Positions 47,555 through 56,219 of a DNA stretch of 64,000 nucleotides are shown piece after piece. The translations under genes and the position numbers were made by a program. Numbering within the stretch: the first letter of the stretch is position 1; each line of letters begins with the position of its first letter. The DNA is taken from the NCBI RefSeq assembly GCF_900119155.1, contig NZ_FPIR01000020.1, forward strand, positions 1 through 64,000. The letters are read 5' to 3'. The notes under the pieces were generated by a model. That model searched no databases, was not told where the DNA came from, and saw only the letters and a program-made list of their open reading frames with translations. The DNA is from Ruminococcus sp. YE71 (GTDB taxonomy: Bacteria; Bacillota; Clostridia; Oscillospirales; Ruminococcaceae).

Positions 47555-47583
47555 ATTATAGCATATTCAACATAATATGTCAA
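47555..47583 (-). promoter_or_regulatory. Promoter of the LRR gene
   Basis: Minus strand TTGACA (47578-47583), 17 bases, TGCTATAAT with TATAAT at 47555-47560. Confidence 0.85.
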
Positions 47584-47632
47584 ATATATTTACTAATTTT
47601 AACATTTTGCAATAATACCTTATGATAATTAA

Positions 47633-47676
47633 CGCCTCATTTGGACAGAACGCTGATGAACTGCCCGAATGAGGCG
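47633..47676. other. Isolated hairpin in A/T-rich spacer
   Basis: CGCCTCATT / AATGAGGCG 9-bp stem with an inner imperfect stem, alone in the A/T-rich 47590-47820 spacer between the LRR promoter and the defence cassette. No gene is visible in that spacer. Confidence 0.45.
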
Positions 47677-47826
47677 GAATTATCGCAGTATTTCGTTATA
47701 TTTCATTATTTTTCTTGTTCAGAAGTAAAATGTTTTTTTCTGCTTTTTATACTATACATTTCTACATAGAACACAATAATAAACGATCTGCAAGCACAGA
47801 ATATAGGCAAAAATCAGACATATATA

Positions 47827-47855
47827 TTGACAAAAGATGAACTTTATGGTATAAT
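47827..47855 (+). promoter_or_regulatory. Promoter of the ATPase-HNH cassette
   Basis: Perfect TTGACA (47827-47832), 17 bases, TATAAT (47850-47855). Confidence 0.87.
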
Positions 47856-47936
47856 GTAATAACAGATATCAGTCTGTCTTATGATATCATGTGAATAGAA
47901 TTGTCGGATCGTATTATGACACGAAAGGAGATAATT

Positions 47937-50165
47937 ATGTTTGATTCAGTGGCATATTCCCAAAAAAAGGTTTTGGAATTTTATAATAAAAAGTTTGGTC
48001 ATGAGTACAATGAAATTAATGACGGCAACAAAAGTACAATTATCGGAAAGATAATCAATGAGTATTTCGGAAAGCTCAGCGACTGGGATTGGTCTGATTA
48101 TTCCGATTCAATAAGAGTACTGAGCTGTTGCAGTTATCTTATGACTCTTGACGAACTTAATACAGAGGGGCTTGACATATCATTTTTTGATAGTATCTGT
48201 CATGGGTTAAGAATGGCAGGGGAGAGCGATGAGATCGGTTATGATTTTAAAGGAATAAGCACAATTGAAAAAAATGCAGAACTACTTCCGTTTGAATACT
48301 TAGTTAGGATCTTTAAACACGAAGAGTTTATAATTGACGGTAATGTTGATACTTATTTTCGCACAAAAGTTGTACAACGTCTGATAAAGTGCAGCTCTGT
48401 GACAGAAAAAGAAAAGATGCAATTAAAATTCAGATATTATTACTCATATCAGTTGTTAAAATTGCTTGTCCGCAAGTTCAGAAACTATTTTGCAACTAAA
48501 AACTCAGATTATAAATATAAACTGCTCGAAGAAGTTGAAAGAGAAAAAAATATCGAGATCAATAGGGATATCTTTTTATTTGCATTGCAAAATGATAATG
48601 ATGATATCCTATATATCAAAAACGACAGAACGTTAAATGGTATCTTTCTGTCAATAACACCAAATACAGATATATATAATATGTCGGACTATGTGTTTGA
48701 TATGAGGATATTATTAGATCTTGAAACTAATAAACCGTTTATAAAAATAGATTGTTCTCGGGGGTATAAAGAGGATGATCTATATATATATTTGAACGAT
48801 AATTGGGATGAGATATCAGCCGATGATCTGTCAAAGATCGATGGTATATTGAAAAAAACATTGTTCCTTGGAATGAACGTTAAGACAGAAAATTTTGAGA
48901 TCATATGTTTTCATTGCAAGGGAGTGAACGGTTTACCTGAGCGCACAGTATATTTTCAAAACGATTTTGTTATTAGTACTTCTGATGAAAATACTATCAA
49001 TGTGTCTGTAAATGAAAGTGTCAGAAAAATGCCTGAGGGTTTCTTCGGGAAATCGATACGGAATATTTGTGCTGTCATTGGAAAGAACGGCAGCGGAAAA
49101 AGCACCGTATTCAAGTCGATACTTCATACCCCTATATTCGGCAACAATATCTCCGATATTGCGTTATCGGATGAAAAATATCTTATTATATATAAGATAG
49201 GTAAGAATTATTATTACAGTAAATCAGACGATATTGAAATAAAATATGACAATCAAATAAATATTAGCAAATATAGCGAGCCCTCTAATACAAATATATG
49301 TTATATATCTAATACTTTCGATCCTTTTGCACTTAAGTTTGATGATCGCACATATAAAATGACTGACGGTAATAAATTATCGGGATATATTGACCTGTCT
49401 ACAGATCATATGATACAGTCAATGATAGATATATATGCCGATCAGAACTATGATACAAAAGATTCGGGTTCGGGATTGAAAGTATATCAGAACCGTGAAA
49501 AAGAAAGAATATATAATCTGAAAAAATATATTACTGAGAATGCAGACACAATAAATCTGGATGTTCTTAAACTCAAGGCACTGGATGATAATAACCTCGA
49601 TATATGTCCGAGAATGTCATCGGGTGAATATGCACGGTGGTCGTTATTTGGCCGCATACTTTCGATATTTTACCGCGGTGATACGCTGAAAAGTTCACTC
49701 CCTGAAATACAAAAACGTGATAACTATATACTTATATTCGATGAAGCTGAATTATATATGCACCCTGAGTGGCAGAGAAGCCTGATAAATGATATAATCG
49801 AATTTCTCGAAGCTATAAATAAGGATGAAAGATTCTTTTCAAATATGACTCTGCTTTTCTCCTCGAATTCACCGTTTCTTATGTCGGATCTTCCTGCTGA
49901 CAAGATACAGCTTTTTGAAGCCGACGATACCGAGCTCAAAAATACATTTGGCCAGAACATATACACGATACTTCAGGACCGATTCTTTATGTCCAGAGGA
50001 ACACTGGGCGAATTTTCGAGGAAATGTATTGATAAAGCACTGGGAGACAGCAGTGATAAAGAATATCTCGGATATGTTTACGATATTACGGGGGACAAGC
50101 TTATCAAACATTATCTTAAACTAAAATTGCAGGAAAATAATAGTCAGGAGAATGATGATGTTTAG
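47937..50165 (+). CDS. SMC/RecF-like ATPase, Septu PtuA-like
   Basis: 742 residues. Walker A GKNGSGKS at 382-389, ABC-type signature SSGEYARW at 561-568 and Walker B YILIFDEAE at 597-605, followed by HPEWQRSL. This is the order of AAA15/AAA21-type overcoming-lysogenization-like ATPases. The first 380 residues match nothing I recognise and precede the ATPase core, so the protein is longer than simple PtuA. The gene is far richer in A/T than its surroundings, a sign of transfer. AAAGGAG selects ATG 47937. It overlaps the HNH gene, as in two-gene Septu anti-phage systems. Confidence 0.8.
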   Translation: MFDSVAYSQKKVLEFYNKKFGHEYNEINDGNKSTIIGKIINEYFGKLSDWDWSDYSDSIRVLSCCSYLMTLDELNTEGLDISFFDSICHGLRMAGESDEIGYDFKGISTIEKNAELLPFEYLVRIFKHEEFIIDGNVDTYFRTKVVQRLIKCSSVTEKEKMQLKFRYYYSYQLLKLLVRKFRNYFATKNSDYKYKLLEEVEREKNIEINRDIFLFALQNDNDDILYIKNDRTLNGIFLSITPNTDIYNMSDYVFDMRILLDLETNKPFIKIDCSRGYKEDDLYIYLNDNWDEISADDLSKIDGILKKTLFLGMNVKTENFEIICFHCKGVNGLPERTVYFQNDFVISTSDENTINVSVNESVRKMPEGFFGKSIRNICAVIGKNGSGKSTVFKSILHTPIFGNNISDIALSDEKYLIIYKIGKNYYYSKSDDIEIKYDNQINISKYSEPSNTNICYISNTFDPFALKFDDRTYKMTDGNKLSGYIDLSTDHMIQSMIDIYADQNYDTKDSGSGLKVYQNREKERIYNLKKYITENADTINLDVLKLKALDDNNLDICPRMSSGEYARWSLFGRILSIFYRGDTLKSSLPEIQKRDNYILIFDEAELYMHPEWQRSLINDIIEFLEAINKDERFFSNMTLLFSSNSPFLMSDLPADKIQLFEADDTELKNTFGQNIYTILQDRFFMSRGTLGEFSRKCIDKALGDSSDKEYLGYVYDITGDKLIKHYLKLKLQENNSQENDDV

Positions 50166-51117
50166 CGTGCCGTATAATGACAAAGCAGCAGAATGGTATT
50201 GTAAAAAACAAAGCCCGATCTGCAAGGATATAATCAAAGATGAGCTGAAAAAAACAACTAATGCTGATGAGATCAACTTCCTTAATGATGTTCAATCAAG
50301 TCTTGAGATATTACTTAAAGGGAAGCCGAAAGCGTTGCTTGATATACAAAATTATTTCAGTGAAAAATATGGTATGAACAGTGATGATCCTTACGGAGGA
50401 TCTGAATATTTCTGTGATGTAACAAATAAGATATTTAATTATGCCAAGTTATCCGGTAATAAAGAGTTCGCATATGAATTAGCTAAAAAGATAGGTGTTA
50501 CCATATGTCCTTACTGCAATCGTGAATTTATAAACACTATTGTTATAGAGGAGAGTGAAGAATCACGTTCAAAATGTGAAATATCACGTCCCGAATTCGA
50601 TCATTTCTTTCCTAAAAGTAAATATCCGCTTCTCGCTCTTTCTTACTATAATCTTATACCGAGCGGACATATTTGTAATAGCAGTATCAAACATGATCGG
50701 GAATTGGATATCAATACACATATACATCCATATATCAAAGACAGCAATGATGTCTTTAATTTCAGATCAGAGCTGACGGGAATGAAGGATGGTTATTCAC
50801 AGTATAAGATCGATATAGCTACAGAATCGGAAAAAGTCAGAAATACATTTGATTTCTTTTATCTGCGTGATATATATCAGTCTCATATCGATATCGTAGA
50901 AAGGATATATGAAATATATAATAAATATCCCGACGGAGAATTCCGGAGACTTGTCGAATATTTTAAAAAATTTGATATGCCTATCGTAGAAACCGAAGAG
51001 GATCTTCTCAATATCCTATATAGTGAGTTTATCATTAAAGACGCAGATAAAGAGATACTTGGTAAACTAAAGCAGGATATGTATCTTGAGATACTGCAAT
51101 TATATGATCTTGATTAA
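50158..51117 (+). CDS. HNH nuclease, Septu PtuB-like
   Basis: 319 residues. Zinc/nuclease residues: C117 and C120 in CPYCNREF, D148-H149 in EFDHFFPKSKYP, N165 in YYNLIPSGH and H171/C173, a clear HNH fold. Three in-frame ATGs occur at 50152, 50155 and 50158; AGGAG at 50146-50150 gives best spacing to the third. The short overlap with the ATPase gene implies coupled translation and a shared complex. Likely role: DNA cleavage triggered through the ATPase upon phage infection. Confidence 0.8.
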   Translation: MFSVPYNDKAAEWYCKKQSPICKDIIKDELKKTTNADEINFLNDVQSSLEILLKGKPKALLDIQNYFSEKYGMNSDDPYGGSEYFCDVTNKIFNYAKLSGNKEFAYELAKKIGVTICPYCNREFINTIVIEESEESRSKCEISRPEFDHFFPKSKYPLLALSYYNLIPSGHICNSSIKHDRELDINTHIHPYIKDSNDVFNFRSELTGMKDGYSQYKIDIATESEKVRNTFDFFYLRDIYQSHIDIVERIYEIYNKYPDGEFRRLVEYFKKFDMPIVETEEDLLNILYSEFIIKDADKEILGKLKQDMYLEILQLYDLD

Positions 51118-51142
51118 CGGTCGTACATATGGGTAAAATAAG

Positions 51143-51185
51143 ACGGTATCCTTTCGGTTTGTGTCCGAAAAGGATACCGTTTTTG
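51143..51185 (+). terminator. Terminator of the ATPase-HNH cassette
   Basis: About 15-bp stem starting ACGGTATCC with a single bulge, followed by TTTTTG. Confidence 0.88.
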
Positions 51186-51188
51186 AGT

Positions 51189-51400
51189 TTATTCTACGCT
51201 GACAAGCACATCGTAGGTCACGCCTTACTTTTCATATGCTTACAGTTTCTTTAGCGGGATACCGATATAGCTGACGTTCTCGGCAGGATCATCTTCGGGA
51301 GGAAGATAAAACTCCGGCGAGTAATTTCCTGCTAAGGTATAGCCCTTCAAAGCCGGCAGCCATTCCGACCATATCTGTGTAATATCTTGTTAGTATTATA
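51189..51400 (-). pseudogene. Decayed gene ends (GyrI-like effector domain)
   Basis: Minus strand 51390-51240 reads QIWSEWLPALKGYTLAGN then ..SPEFYLPPEDDP and YIGIPLKKL and stop, the C-terminal end of a GyrI-like / AraC effector-binding domain, without the preceding 100 residues. A second tail, GVTYDVLVSVE and stop, follows at 51225-51189. A promoter-like TTGAAA-17-TATAAT stands just upstream on the minus strand (about 51398-51426). So an older gene was cut here, next to the A/T-rich defence cassette. Confidence 0.6.
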
Positions 51401-51454
51401 GCATAACAGTTCAATAATTTCAAGATATAAGAAATAAGCACATGAAAAACCAAA

Positions 51455-51493
51455 GATCCGCAGAAGAAGATCACCCCTGCGGATCCAAGTTTT
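51455..51493 (-). terminator. Terminator of the cooS-side operon
   Basis: Stem AGATCCGCAG / CTGCGGATCC region; on the minus strand the hairpin is followed by TTTGGTTTTT. Confidence 0.7.
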
Positions 51494-51518
51494 TAGATAA
51501 GACAGATATCCTTTTTGA

Positions 51519-51839
51519 TTATCGGTTATTTCTGTTTAATATATTGCTTTTAAGTGTGCCCGAGGGGTCCTTGATGAGCAGATATATCACCCATACGACC
51601 AGAGCAAGGGCGACAACAGATATCCCGAGGAAGGTGTCATTGAGCATATCCGAAGCCGACGGCGTGAAGAATTCCGCACCTGCTTCAAGATATTCGACTA
51701 CTGCATCGACCAGCCACATCAGAGACGCGCCCCAGAACATATACAGCAGAACACCTGTTTTCAGCTCTCTTGCCTTAGAACTTGTATACCATATCACCGT
51801 TGAGATAACGGCTGCGATAACTGTGATAAGCAGCGTCAT
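51519..51839 (-). CDS. Small membrane protein downstream of cooS
   Basis: 106 residues with about three membrane segments (1-17, 28-48 and 72-92). No family recognised. Its ATG overlaps the stop of the preceding membrane protein by four bases (ATGA), so the two are made together and probably form one complex. Confidence 0.7.
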   Translation of the reverse strand: MTLLITVIAAVISTVIWYTSSKARELKTGVLLYMFWGASLMWLVDAVVEYLEAGAEFFTPSASDMLNDTFLGISVVALALVVWVIYLLIKDPSGTLKSNILNRNNR

Positions 51840-52225
51840 GACGATGCACCTGCCTTTCCGGTATCGGGTCTGGCGGTGAGTTTATCCGAAATTATCGTCA
51901 GGGCTGCCCACACGGCGGTGACCAGTATCGCCATAGCCGAGCCCGAAGTGGCGATCTCATGCAGCATCTCCGCAGTGTCCGCAGGGTCGCTTGCCGCAGT
52001 CAGGAAGGGGAAAAACGGTGTTATCTCGCCGTGCCATAAATGCTCGAACGCAAGAAGTCCTGAACCGCCCCAGAGCATTCCGTTCAGCCATCTGAGCTTT
52101 TCGGAAAGGGGGAGCTTATGATCGCAGTTTTCCTTGTGCTCACTGCTGTTCTCCTTTTTCTTTACTGCCTTCTGAACGACAGTAGTAACTATCGCTTCTG
52201 TCATTGGTGCTAAAAAACAAGCCAT
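51836..52225 (-). CDS. Small membrane protein downstream of cooS
   Basis: 129 residues from ATG 52225, which is 7 bases from GGAGGG; the upstream in-frame start has no ribosome site. A polar stretch KKKENSSEHKENCDHK (about 22-37) lies between an amphipathic N-terminus and two membrane segments (about 47-72 and 95-115). It begins 16 bases after cooS. Not recognised; position suggests a membrane partner for the CooS homologue. Confidence 0.7.
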   Translation of the reverse strand: MACFLAPMTEAIVTTVVQKAVKKKENSSEHKENCDHKLPLSEKLRWLNGMLWGGSGLLAFEHLWHGEITPFFPFLTAASDPADTAEMLHEIATSGSAMAILVTAVWAALTIISDKLTARPDTGKAGASS

Positions 52226-52241
52226 TTGATATCCCTCCGAA

Positions 52242-54368
52242 TCATTTATCCCAGCCAAGCGCTTTTCTCTTGGCTTTCATATCAGCAACTATCTTTTCTC
52301 CCAGCTTCACGGGGTCGGTGTCAACGTTCATGGTCGAACCCAGCGTTTCGAGAGTTCCGTATTTGAGGAACTCGATGACATTCTTTGAGCCGAAGATCTG
52401 CGCTTCAACGCAGTGATAGGAGCTTATACCGTTAAGTCTGAATCCGAGGGCTGCGTCCACACCCTTTTCGTTGCCCCATTCAGGCGAGGAGAAAGCAAAC
52501 GGCATCTCGAACATTTTGTGTCCCAGCGCACCTGCAACTCCTGCGAATATTCCCGAGGAACGGGTGTTGTCGATACATTCTCCGACGTGCCATACGGGCG
52601 GCAGGTCGGGTTCGAGGAATTCTCTGAGGCTGTCTCCTGCTTTTTCCTTGCCCGACACAGCGCAGTATCCGAGCTTCATAAGCGGGAACGAAGCACAGCC
52701 GTTTGAGATTATCAGAACGTTGTTTTTCAGAAGAACATCGGCGACGTCAACTATGCATTTTTCGTACAGCACCTTCGGATTGTTGCAGCCGACCATGTTG
52801 ACGATGCCGAGTATCCTGCCGTCCTTTATGGCTTCGGCAAGGGGCTTCATGCTGCCGAAACGCTTGCAGATATATTCTACCGAGAAGCCCACCTCAGCTT
52901 CGACCTCGTAAGGCGGGATGTAGACGGGTATGCCCTTTCGCGCTTCAAAGCTCTCTATCGCACGGCGGACGATCTTTTCGGCAAGAGCCTTGGTCTCGCC
53001 GATGTTTGAATGGTGATGATCGTATTCATAGCGCTCTGCACCGGGAAGTCTTGCCGACTCGCTGGTGGTGACTACCGTTGTTTTGAAGCAGTGAGCGACC
53101 TCCATGATCGACGGGAAAACGTCCTGAACGTCTGCCACCCAGAGATCAAGAGCGCCTGTTCCGAGTACGAGCTCGGCGGAAACAGCGTTCGACAGGGGGA
53201 TAACGCCTGCATATCTGTACATTGCCGACAGTCCCGAACAGCAGATGCCGTAAAAGCGTATTCCCTTAGCGCCCTTCGACTTTGCAAGCTCGATAAGGTC
53301 ATCGCGCTTTCCTGCTTCAACTATCTGACTTACGAGCAGCGGAAGATGACCGTGTACCGCAATATTCACATAGCCCTTTTCAAGTGCTCCGATATTGACC
53401 TTTGAGGTGACTCTGTCACCGACGCCGAACAGGCTGTCCGTTGCGATGGAAGCGCCCACAACGCCCGAGAATGTAAATGCCAGACCGCATCTTAAAAACT
53501 GCTGCATCACCGATCTCCAGTCGCCGTCGGTAGCACAGCCTGACTTGTGATATGCCTCAAAGACCTCATGATATGCGCTGACGGGGAGAATGTCAAGCTC
53601 CTTCCAGATCTCCTGTCTTTCGGGGACAGCGCAGGCGGAGATGGTCTTGTACTCACCGGGGACAGTTCTCGACAGGTCTTCGAGCAGAGCGTCGGCAAGG
53701 TCTCTTGCGACGTTTTTCAGCTGACGTTTCTTCTGTTTGATGCCGAATGCCTCGGCAGTAGCGCGGATCTTCTGTTCGCCGAGTATGGGCACATCGAGTT
53801 TTCCCTCAGCCGCCCATTTGAGTGCGAGCATGACCTCTCTTGCGTGCATTCCGTGCTGGGCAGCGCCTGCCGCAGCAGAACGCAGAAGATTTCTCGCAAC
53901 GATGAGGTCGGCATCGGCACCGCAGATACCCTTCGGGGATTTTGCGGTGATGCGGCAGGGCCCCATATTGCATATCTTGCAGCAGATACCTGCAAGTCCG
54001 AAATTGCACTGCGGCTTCTGCTTGTCGAAGCGGTCAAAAGCGGTATCTATTCCCAGCTGCTCCATTCTGAGCAGCATTTCCCTGACGGCAGGGTCGGGGG
54101 TCTGTTCGATAACATCCTGTTTGGACGGGAAGGTCTTTCTGTATTCCGACACAGCATTCATGTAGTCCCTGATGAATGCCTGCGGATCGTCACTTTCACC
54201 TTCGCCGTGGCTTGCCTTCAATATCACGGTAGGTATACCGTGTTCGTCAAAGCCGATTATATTTCTGTGTGAATGGATATGTGCCGGTGAATGATCGTGT
54301 TCATGGGTATGTTCATGTTCGTGTTCGTGTTTATGCTCATGAGAGTGTTCATGATCTTTATGGCTCAT
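52242..54368 (-). CDS. cooS: Carbon monoxide dehydrogenase (CooS) homologue, His-tailed
   Basis: 708 residues. The first 34 residues contain 15 His in HxH-type order, like nickel-binding tails of HypB or CooJ. Cysteines for the D and B clusters are present (C121, C129, C130, C133, C138, C149). For the Ni-Fe C cluster the VHGH motif (339-341), GICCSG (376-377), VGCN C528, NGCAS C558 and GECIDN C598 are kept, as is the catalytic-type Lys635 (EWGNEKG). But the usual DVQC cysteine is Asp416 (DVQDVFPS), and CCTGNE is CCSGLS. So it is a divergent family member; CO oxidation cannot be assumed. Own promoter; two membrane proteins follow. Confidence 0.88.
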   Translation of the reverse strand: MSHKDHEHSHEHKHEHEHEHTHEHDHSPAHIHSHRNIIGFDEHGIPTVILKASHGEGESDDPQAFIRDYMNAVSEYRKTFPSKQDVIEQTPDPAVREMLLRMEQLGIDTAFDRFDKQKPQCNFGLAGICCKICNMGPCRITAKSPKGICGADADLIVARNLLRSAAAGAAQHGMHAREVMLALKWAAEGKLDVPILGEQKIRATAEAFGIKQKKRQLKNVARDLADALLEDLSRTVPGEYKTISACAVPERQEIWKELDILPVSAYHEVFEAYHKSGCATDGDWRSVMQQFLRCGLAFTFSGVVGASIATDSLFGVGDRVTSKVNIGALEKGYVNIAVHGHLPLLVSQIVEAGKRDDLIELAKSKGAKGIRFYGICCSGLSAMYRYAGVIPLSNAVSAELVLGTGALDLWVADVQDVFPSIMEVAHCFKTTVVTTSESARLPGAERYEYDHHHSNIGETKALAEKIVRRAIESFEARKGIPVYIPPYEVEAEVGFSVEYICKRFGSMKPLAEAIKDGRILGIVNMVGCNNPKVLYEKCIVDVADVLLKNNVLIISNGCASFPLMKLGYCAVSGKEKAGDSLREFLEPDLPPVWHVGECIDNTRSSGIFAGVAGALGHKMFEMPFAFSSPEWGNEKGVDAALGFRLNGISSYHCVEAQIFGSKNVIEFLKYGTLETLGSTMNVDTDPVKLGEKIVADMKAKRKALGWDK

Positions 54369-54400
54369 TTAAATCCCTCTCCTTTACTATGAGATATAAT

Positions 54401-54448
54401 AATTATATCATAACAGCATTAAAAGGTCAATACTGCTATGATATAATT
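54401..54448 (-). promoter_or_regulatory. cooS promoter inside a perfect inverted repeat
   Basis: Minus strand TTGACC (54425-54430), 17 bases, TATAAT (54402-54407). A perfect 12-base inverted repeat, AATTATATCATA at 54401-54412 and TATGATATAATT at 54437-54448, flanks the promoter and could bind a dimeric regulator. Confidence 0.65.
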
Positions 54449-54455
54449 CAGTTTT

Positions 54456-54676
54456 TTAAGGCAATACCGCACGACCATTGTGCGTCAGATGCGCCGCACC
54501 AGCGAAGCTGGTGCCACAAATTTTTCGTCAGATTGTCTAAATTCGACGCAGGCTTGCTGACGCAAGTCAAGGAGAATTTGGGCAATATGACGGAATAATA
54601 TGTGTATCAAGCTTATGCTTGATACGGCATATGACGTGCAAAGGCGCGAGCCGGTGGTTGTGCGGTGTTGCCTTAA
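54456..54676. mobile_element. MITE-like element with 22-bp terminal inverted repeats
   Basis: Left end TTAAGGCAATACCGCACGACCA (read in two parts: TTAAGGCAATACC and GCACGACCA) at 54456-54477; the right end 54655-54676 is its complement with two differences. Length 221 bases, no coding capacity. Inside are two perfect small hairpins, GCACCAGC/GCTGGTGC (54496-54514) and GTATCAAGC/GCTTGATAC (54604-54625). The TTA at its right end (54673-54675) is the stop codon of the ABC ATPase gene. Confidence 0.75.
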
Positions 54677-55443
54677 ATATAATACTCAATGTAGCTTTCC
54701 GATTTCATATTGAACAGCTCAAATATCTTATCGCGGACGTACAGAAAATCCTTGCTCGTCCTGTCGCGGTGTGAACCGAGAGGGACCGTGACGATGCTCT
54801 TTATCCTGCCGGGGTCAGCCATCATGACGACTATCCTGTCAGCGAGAAATACGGCTTCCTCGATATCGTGCGTGACGAAAATGATAGTCTTTTTTTCCTC
54901 TCTTGAAATTCTAAGGATGTCTTCCTGCAATTTCATTCTGGTGATAGCGTCAAGGGCACCGAAGGGTTCGTCCATGAAGATGATATCGGGATCAACCGCC
55001 AGTCCTCTTGCGATCGCGACTCTCTGCTGCTGACCGCCCGAAAGCTGCTTGGGATAGCGCTTCTCAAATCCCGACAGTCCCACAAGTTCGAGGTATTTCT
55101 GTGCGGTCTTTCTGCGTTCTTCCTTGCCTATCCTCTTTGATTCAAGACCCAGCTCAACGTTTTTCAGAACATTTCTCCAGGGCAGAAGTCCGTAATTCTG
55201 AAAGATGGTTATGTTGTTTATCGAAGGTGCTGTGACTTCCTTTCCGTCGATCTTAACGCTTCCGCTGCTGACCTTTTCAAAGCCTGCAAGAGCGTTCAGG
55301 AGCGTGCTTTTTCCGCAGCCCGAAGGCCCCAGCAGGCAGATGAATTCGCCCTTATCAATGTCGAGCGACACATGATCGAGAGCGGTAAATTCCTTTCCGT
55401 CCTGAACAAAGTTTTTGCAGGTGTCCTTTACTTCAATATACAT
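54673..55443 (-). CDS. ABC transporter ATPase, NitT/TauT type
   Basis: 256 residues from ATG 55443 (GGAGGT 8 bases upstream). Walker A GPSGCGKS (about 40-47), signature LSGGQQQRVAIARGLA and Walker B IIFMDEPFGALD identify a SsuB/TauB/NrtD-type ATPase. The start overlaps the permease stop by one base. The stop codon lies within the right end of the MITE, so the original C-terminus may have been altered by that insertion. Confidence 0.9.
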   Translation of the reverse strand: MYIEVKDTCKNFVQDGKEFTALDHVSLDIDKGEFICLLGPSGCGKSTLLNALAGFEKVSSGSVKIDGKEVTAPSINNITIFQNYGLLPWRNVLKNVELGLESKRIGKEERRKTAQKYLELVGLSGFEKRYPKQLSGGQQQRVAIARGLAVDPDIIFMDEPFGALDAITRMKLQEDILRISREEKKTIIFVTHDIEEAVFLADRIVVMMADPGRIKSIVTVPLGSHRDRTSKDFLYVRDKIFELFNMKSESYIEYYI

Positions 55444-56213
55444 CAGCCCTGACCTCCCCACGCTCTGAGAATCCTTTTTTCCGCAAGTCTGAGCAGACCG
55501 TCAAGAATTATCCCTATTATGCCGATCACAAGTATGGTCGCCAAGAGAATATCTGCACGGATATTGTTTCTTGCATCGATTATCTGATAGCCCAGTCCCG
55601 ACTGCGCACCCACCATCTCGCCTGCGACAAGGAATATCCAGGCAGTTCCCAGTGCAAGATGTATGCCGTTTGCGATCTGAGGGAAAGCGGCAGGGAAGAT
55701 GACCTTCCAGGTGAGTTCAGGCTGTTTTATCCCGAAATTCCTAGAGACCTTCAGATAGATAGGGTCGATATTGCCCACAGCCGAAACTGTCGAGAGCAGT
55801 ACAGGGAAAAAGGTTGCGATAAAGATGATAACGATGGCAGGAACATCTCCGATACCGAACAGCAGCACGATAAACGGCATCCATGCTGTCGGTGAGATGG
55901 GTCTTAAAAGCTGTGCCATAGGGTTGACATACTGAAAGACCTTCGGAAGTCTTCCGAGGATCAGACCGAGGATGACCGCAACGATGACCGAGCTGAAATA
56001 GCCTGTGACAAAACGGTACATACTTGTTTTGATATTCTCGAACAGACTTCCGTTCCCGATCATCTCGACCAAAGCGTCAAAAGCCATTTTCGGCGACGGG
56101 AACAGTGCTTTGTCATAGCTGCTGAAACTGAATGCGATCTGCCATATCAATATCAGTATCGATACGGAAATGATAACATTTTTCAGAGAAATAAGCTTTT
56201 TCAAAATTATCAC
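55443..56213 (-). CDS. ABC transporter permease, NitT/TauT type
   Basis: 256 residues, about six membrane segments, with the binding-protein-dependent permease loop GLGYQIIDARNN region (about 195-215). Same family as SsuC/TauC/NrtB. The start is GTG at 56213 or TTG at 56204; both are preceded by a weak AAGG site and I cannot decide. Confidence 0.88.
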   Translation of the reverse strand: MIILKKLISLKNVIISVSILILIWQIAFSFSSYDKALFPSPKMAFDALVEMIGNGSLFENIKTSMYRFVTGYFSSVIVAVILGLILGRLPKVFQYVNPMAQLLRPISPTAWMPFIVLLFGIGDVPAIVIIFIATFFPVLLSTVSAVGNIDPIYLKVSRNFGIKQPELTWKVIFPAAFPQIANGIHLALGTAWIFLVAGEMVGAQSGLGYQIIDARNNIRADILLATILVIGIIGIILDGLLRLAEKRILRAWGGQG

Positions 56214-56219
56214 GCCTTA

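Noticed and set aside
47633-51117. Retron (hairpin plus ATPase and HNH genes)
   Set aside because: No reverse transcriptase gene is present in or near the cassette.
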